Shown: piece by piece, positions 5,312 to 6,921 of the stretch
Position numbering within the stretch: the stretch's first letter is position 1
How the letters are laid out: each line of letters begins with the position of its first letter
Source: Bacillota bacterium
GTDB lineage: Bacteria > Bacillota > Clostridia > Tissierellales > Peptoniphilaceae
Direction of reading: 5' to 3'
Assembly: GCA_023418835.1 (NCBI GenBank)
Contig: JAEZYW010000017.1
Location: 1-6,921 of the forward strand
DNA length: 6,921 nt
Made by a program: the position numbers and the translations under genes
Notes under the pieces: generated by a model
The model's database searches: none
Seen by the model: the letters and a program-made list of their open reading frames with translations, nothing else
What the model was told of the DNA's origin: nothing

Positions 5312-5955
5312 TTTATTGGTTACAAGAAAATTGGACCAGATTAATCATAAAAATTTTAGAGCATCTATCCATTTCTTTAATAGCCTTGGCAATTGGAATT
5401 TTAATCGCTGTACCTGCAGGAATACTTTTAACGAGATCTAAAAGATTATCAAAAATCGTGTTGGGATTGGTTTCGATTATGCAAACTTTACCTTCACTGG
5501 CACTTTTAGCCATAATGGTTCCTTTCTTTGGAGTGGGAAAACTTCCAGCAGTTATAGCTTTGGTAATTTATTCACTTTTGCCAATACTTAGAAATACTTA
5601 TCTAGGTATGATGGCAGTGGACGAGAGGTTAATAGATGTTTCTAAGGGAATGGGAATGACAAAAAGACAAATAATGAGAAAAATTCGAATTCCCCTCGCT
5701 ATTCCAGTGATTATGTCGGGGATAAGACTTTCAGCAGTTTACCTAGTTTCTTGGACGACAATTGCTTCTTATATAGGGGCTGGCGGTTTAGGAGATTTTA
5801 TATTTATGGGGTTAAACAATTTTAATTTCACAGTTATTTTAGCTGGAGCTATTCCTGTAACTTTACTTGCAATTCTTTTCGATTATTCTTTAGGAAAACT
5901 GGAAAAGATTGTAGAACCTAAGACGAAAAGAGAGGGGAGTGTCAACTATGCGTAA
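5308..5955 (+). CDS. opuCB: OpuC-type osmoprotectant ABC importer, permease
   Basis: This 215-residue inner-membrane permease has about five to six hydrophobic segments (near 14-41, 50-73, 79-95, 130-155 and 175-193) and matches OpuCB/OpuCD-type permeases in length. The cytoplasmic coupling (EAA) loop spans about 104-140, with VDERLIDVSKGMGMTKRQ followed by IRIPLAIPVIMSGIR, the part that docks on the ATPase. SYIGAGGLGDFIF (154-166) is a typical conserved stretch. The start is GTG, overlapping the TGA of the ATPase gene (GTGA, 4 nt), with AGGTGG (5293-5298) 9 nt upstream; no better ATG start exists nearby. The 3' end overlaps the start of the binding-protein gene by 8 nt. The overlaps imply tightly coupled translation. 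OpuC systems usually have a second permease, not seen here and expected beyond the right edge. Confidence 0.93.
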   Translation: MIYWLQENWTRLIIKILEHLSISLIALAIGILIAVPAGILLTRSKRLSKIVLGLVSIMQTLPSLALLAIMVPFFGVGKLPAVIALVIYSLLPILRNTYLGMMAVDERLIDVSKGMGMTKRQIMRKIRIPLAIPVIMSGIRLSAVYLVSWTTIASYIGAGGLGDFIFMGLNNFNFTVILAGAIPVTLLAILFDYSLGKLEKIVEPKTKREGSVNYA

Positions 5956-6907
5956 AATAATATTAATCTTCGTTTTAGCATTGTTGTTAACTAGCTGCTC
6001 ATTACCAGGACTTGGAACTTCTGTTAGAGTTGATGGAATAGTAGTAATGGGAGGAAATACTTCGGAAAGGCAGATTTTAGCAGAAGTTGTGTCTCAAATG
6101 ACTAGACATTACATTCCAGAAGCTTCTCCTAGACTTGTCAATAACTTGGGTTCTTCCTTTATTATATTACAAGCCATGGAAAATGAAGATGGAAATGTAT
6201 CCTCTGCCATGTATACAGGAACCTCACTAATTGGAGAATTGGGGTTAGAACCTATTGCCGATGAAAAAGAAGCCTTGGAGACGGTTGTAAAAGGATATTA
6301 CGAAAAGTTCGATATGGTTTGGTTTCCTTCCTATGGATTTGAAAATACCTATGCATTTATGGTATCCAAAGAATTTGCAGAATCAGAAAATCTTACTAGT
6401 GTAAGCGATTTAGAAAGACTTGCTCCCAATTTAAGAGTTGGAGTAGATACATCTTGGATAGACAGACCGGGATCAGATGGATATCAAGGTTTTCAAGAAG
6501 TTTACGGATTTGAATTTGGAACAATTCTACCAATGGAAATTGGGTTAGTGTATGACGCCATAAATTCAGGAGAGATGGACTTAGTTTTGGGGTACTCAAC
6601 TGATGGAAGAATAAATGCTTACAATTTGGTAATATTAGAAGATGATAGAAAAGTTTTCCCAGCATACGACGCCTCTCCAGTAATAACCAGTGAGCTTTTA
6701 AAAAACATTCCACAGATGGAAGAAGTTTTATTGAGATTAGAAGGCTCTATTGACTCAGATGAGATGCAAAGATTAAATAAAATGTCAGATGAAGAAAAAA
6801 TAGAACCTAACGAAGTTGCCAGGAGATTTTTAGTAGAGAATAATTACTTTGAAGATAAAGATATAATTTCTCTAGAAGAAAGACAACTCTACAGGGAAAT
6901 AATCTAG
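5948..6907 (+). CDS. opuCC: OpuC-type osmoprotectant-binding lipoprotein
   Basis: This 319-residue extracellular substrate-binding protein is anchored by lipid. Residues 1-16 form the signal peptide, with lipobox LTSC and Cys17 as the modified residue; CSLPGLG (17-23) matches the processed N-terminus of B. subtilis OpuCC. The rest aligns along its length with OpuCC: MYTGTS (88-93), FPSYGFENTYAF (126-137), YGFEFGT (186-192), IGLVYDA (198-204), YSTDGRI (216-222) and FPAYDASPVI (237-246). The conserved tyrosines in these blocks (Tyr89, Tyr129, Tyr202, Tyr216, Tyr240) include likely members of the aromatic cage that holds a trimethylammonium group. An extra charged tail of roughly 18 residues (302-319) follows the NNYF segment, where OpuCC ends. 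ATG 5948 is preferred to in-frame GTG 5939 because AGGGGAG (5933-5939) is then 8 nt upstream. Betaine, carnitine or choline is the expected ligand; ergothioneine is a less likely alternative. Confidence 0.94.
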   Translation: MRKIILIFVLALLLTSCSLPGLGTSVRVDGIVVMGGNTSERQILAEVVSQMTRHYIPEASPRLVNNLGSSFIILQAMENEDGNVSSAMYTGTSLIGELGLEPIADEKEALETVVKGYYEKFDMVWFPSYGFENTYAFMVSKEFAESENLTSVSDLERLAPNLRVGVDTSWIDRPGSDGYQGFQEVYGFEFGTILPMEIGLVYDAINSGEMDLVLGYSTDGRINAYNLVILEDDRKVFPAYDASPVITSELLKNIPQMEEVLLRLEGSIDSDEMQRLNKMSDEEKIEPNEVARRFLVENNYFEDKDIISLEERQLYREII

Positions 6908-6911
6908 GAGG
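6906..6911 (+). promoter_or_regulatory. Ribosome-binding site for a gene beyond the window
   Basis: AGGAGG overlaps the stop codon of the binding-protein gene. No well-spaced start codon is complete inside the window; one beginning at 6920 or 6921 or just after would have normal spacing (8-9 nt). Operon order in OpuC systems predicts the second permease (opuCD) here. That identity is inference, since no coding sequence is visible. Confidence 0.7.
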
Positions 6912-6921
6912 TGTATAATAA

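Noticed and set aside
5313..5513. Minus-strand open frame inside the permease gene
   Set aside because: It is antisense to conserved permease sequence and has no recognisable motif.
6396..6713. Minus-strand 105-codon open frame inside the binding-protein gene
   Set aside because: It is a mirror of conserved OpuCC coding sequence; the Leu/His-rich product looks like a reading-frame artefact.
4142..6907. Ergothioneine-specific (EgtU-type) transporter
   Set aside because: The binding protein is separate rather than fused to the permease, and its sequence follows OpuCC closely; a betaine, choline or carnitine role is the simpler reading, though ligand was not tested.
1..6921. Mobile elements, CRISPR arrays, tRNA or rRNA genes
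   Set aside because: No transposase or integrase motif, no regularly spaced repeats and no tRNA-like or rRNA sequence was seen on either strand.

Overview
The window is about 6.9 kb of AT-rich chromosomal DNA from a low-GC Gram-positive bacterium (Bacillota). This is inferred from AGGAGG-type ribosome-binding sites, short hairpin-plus-T-run terminators, lipoprotein signal peptides, and protein families that resemble Bacillus and Clostridia versions. An anaerobic Clostridia/Tissierellia-like source fits, but the genus cannot be fixed from sequence alone. All genes lie on the + strand and there is no mobile element, CRISPR array, tRNA or rRNA.

Region 1 (1-977) holds the 3' end of methylglyoxal synthase (mgsA). 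It is followed by a secreted or lipid-anchored ribonuclease of the barnase family and its cognate inhibitor, barstar, 11 nt downstream. RNase and inhibitor form an immunity-protected pair: the nuclease is exported and the inhibitor stays in the cytoplasm.

Region 2 (978-1242) is a 265-nt non-coding stretch and the most unusual part of the window. It carries two nested, perfectly complementary helices (7 bp and 8 bp) around a GC-rich inner hairpin, then a strong intrinsic terminator. A competing pairing could disrupt the terminator. I recognise no known riboswitch class. It may be a metabolite-sensing leader for the downstream transporter operon, a small RNA, or the 3' end of the barnase/barstar transcript.

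Region 3 (1243-3993) is a two-gene operon of an AbgT-family transporter and an M20-family metal amidohydrolase, 1 nt apart and closed by a clear terminator. The pair probably imports an N-acylated or aminobenzoyl-type amino acid conjugate and hydrolyses it in the cytoplasm.

Region 4 (4031-6921) is an OpuC-type ABC importer for quaternary-amine osmoprotectants: ATPase with tandem CBS domains, permease and substrate-binding lipoprotein, with overlapping gene ends. It is driven by a good TTGACA/extended -10 promoter, and a terminator-like hairpin sits in its 5' leader just before the first ribosome-binding site. A ribosome-binding site at the very end of the window points to another gene outside it, expected to be the second OpuC permease.

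The window is mostly ordinary metabolism and transport. The points worth following are the structured RNA ahead of the AbgT operon, the terminator hairpin in the OpuC leader, and the apparently lipid-anchored barnase.
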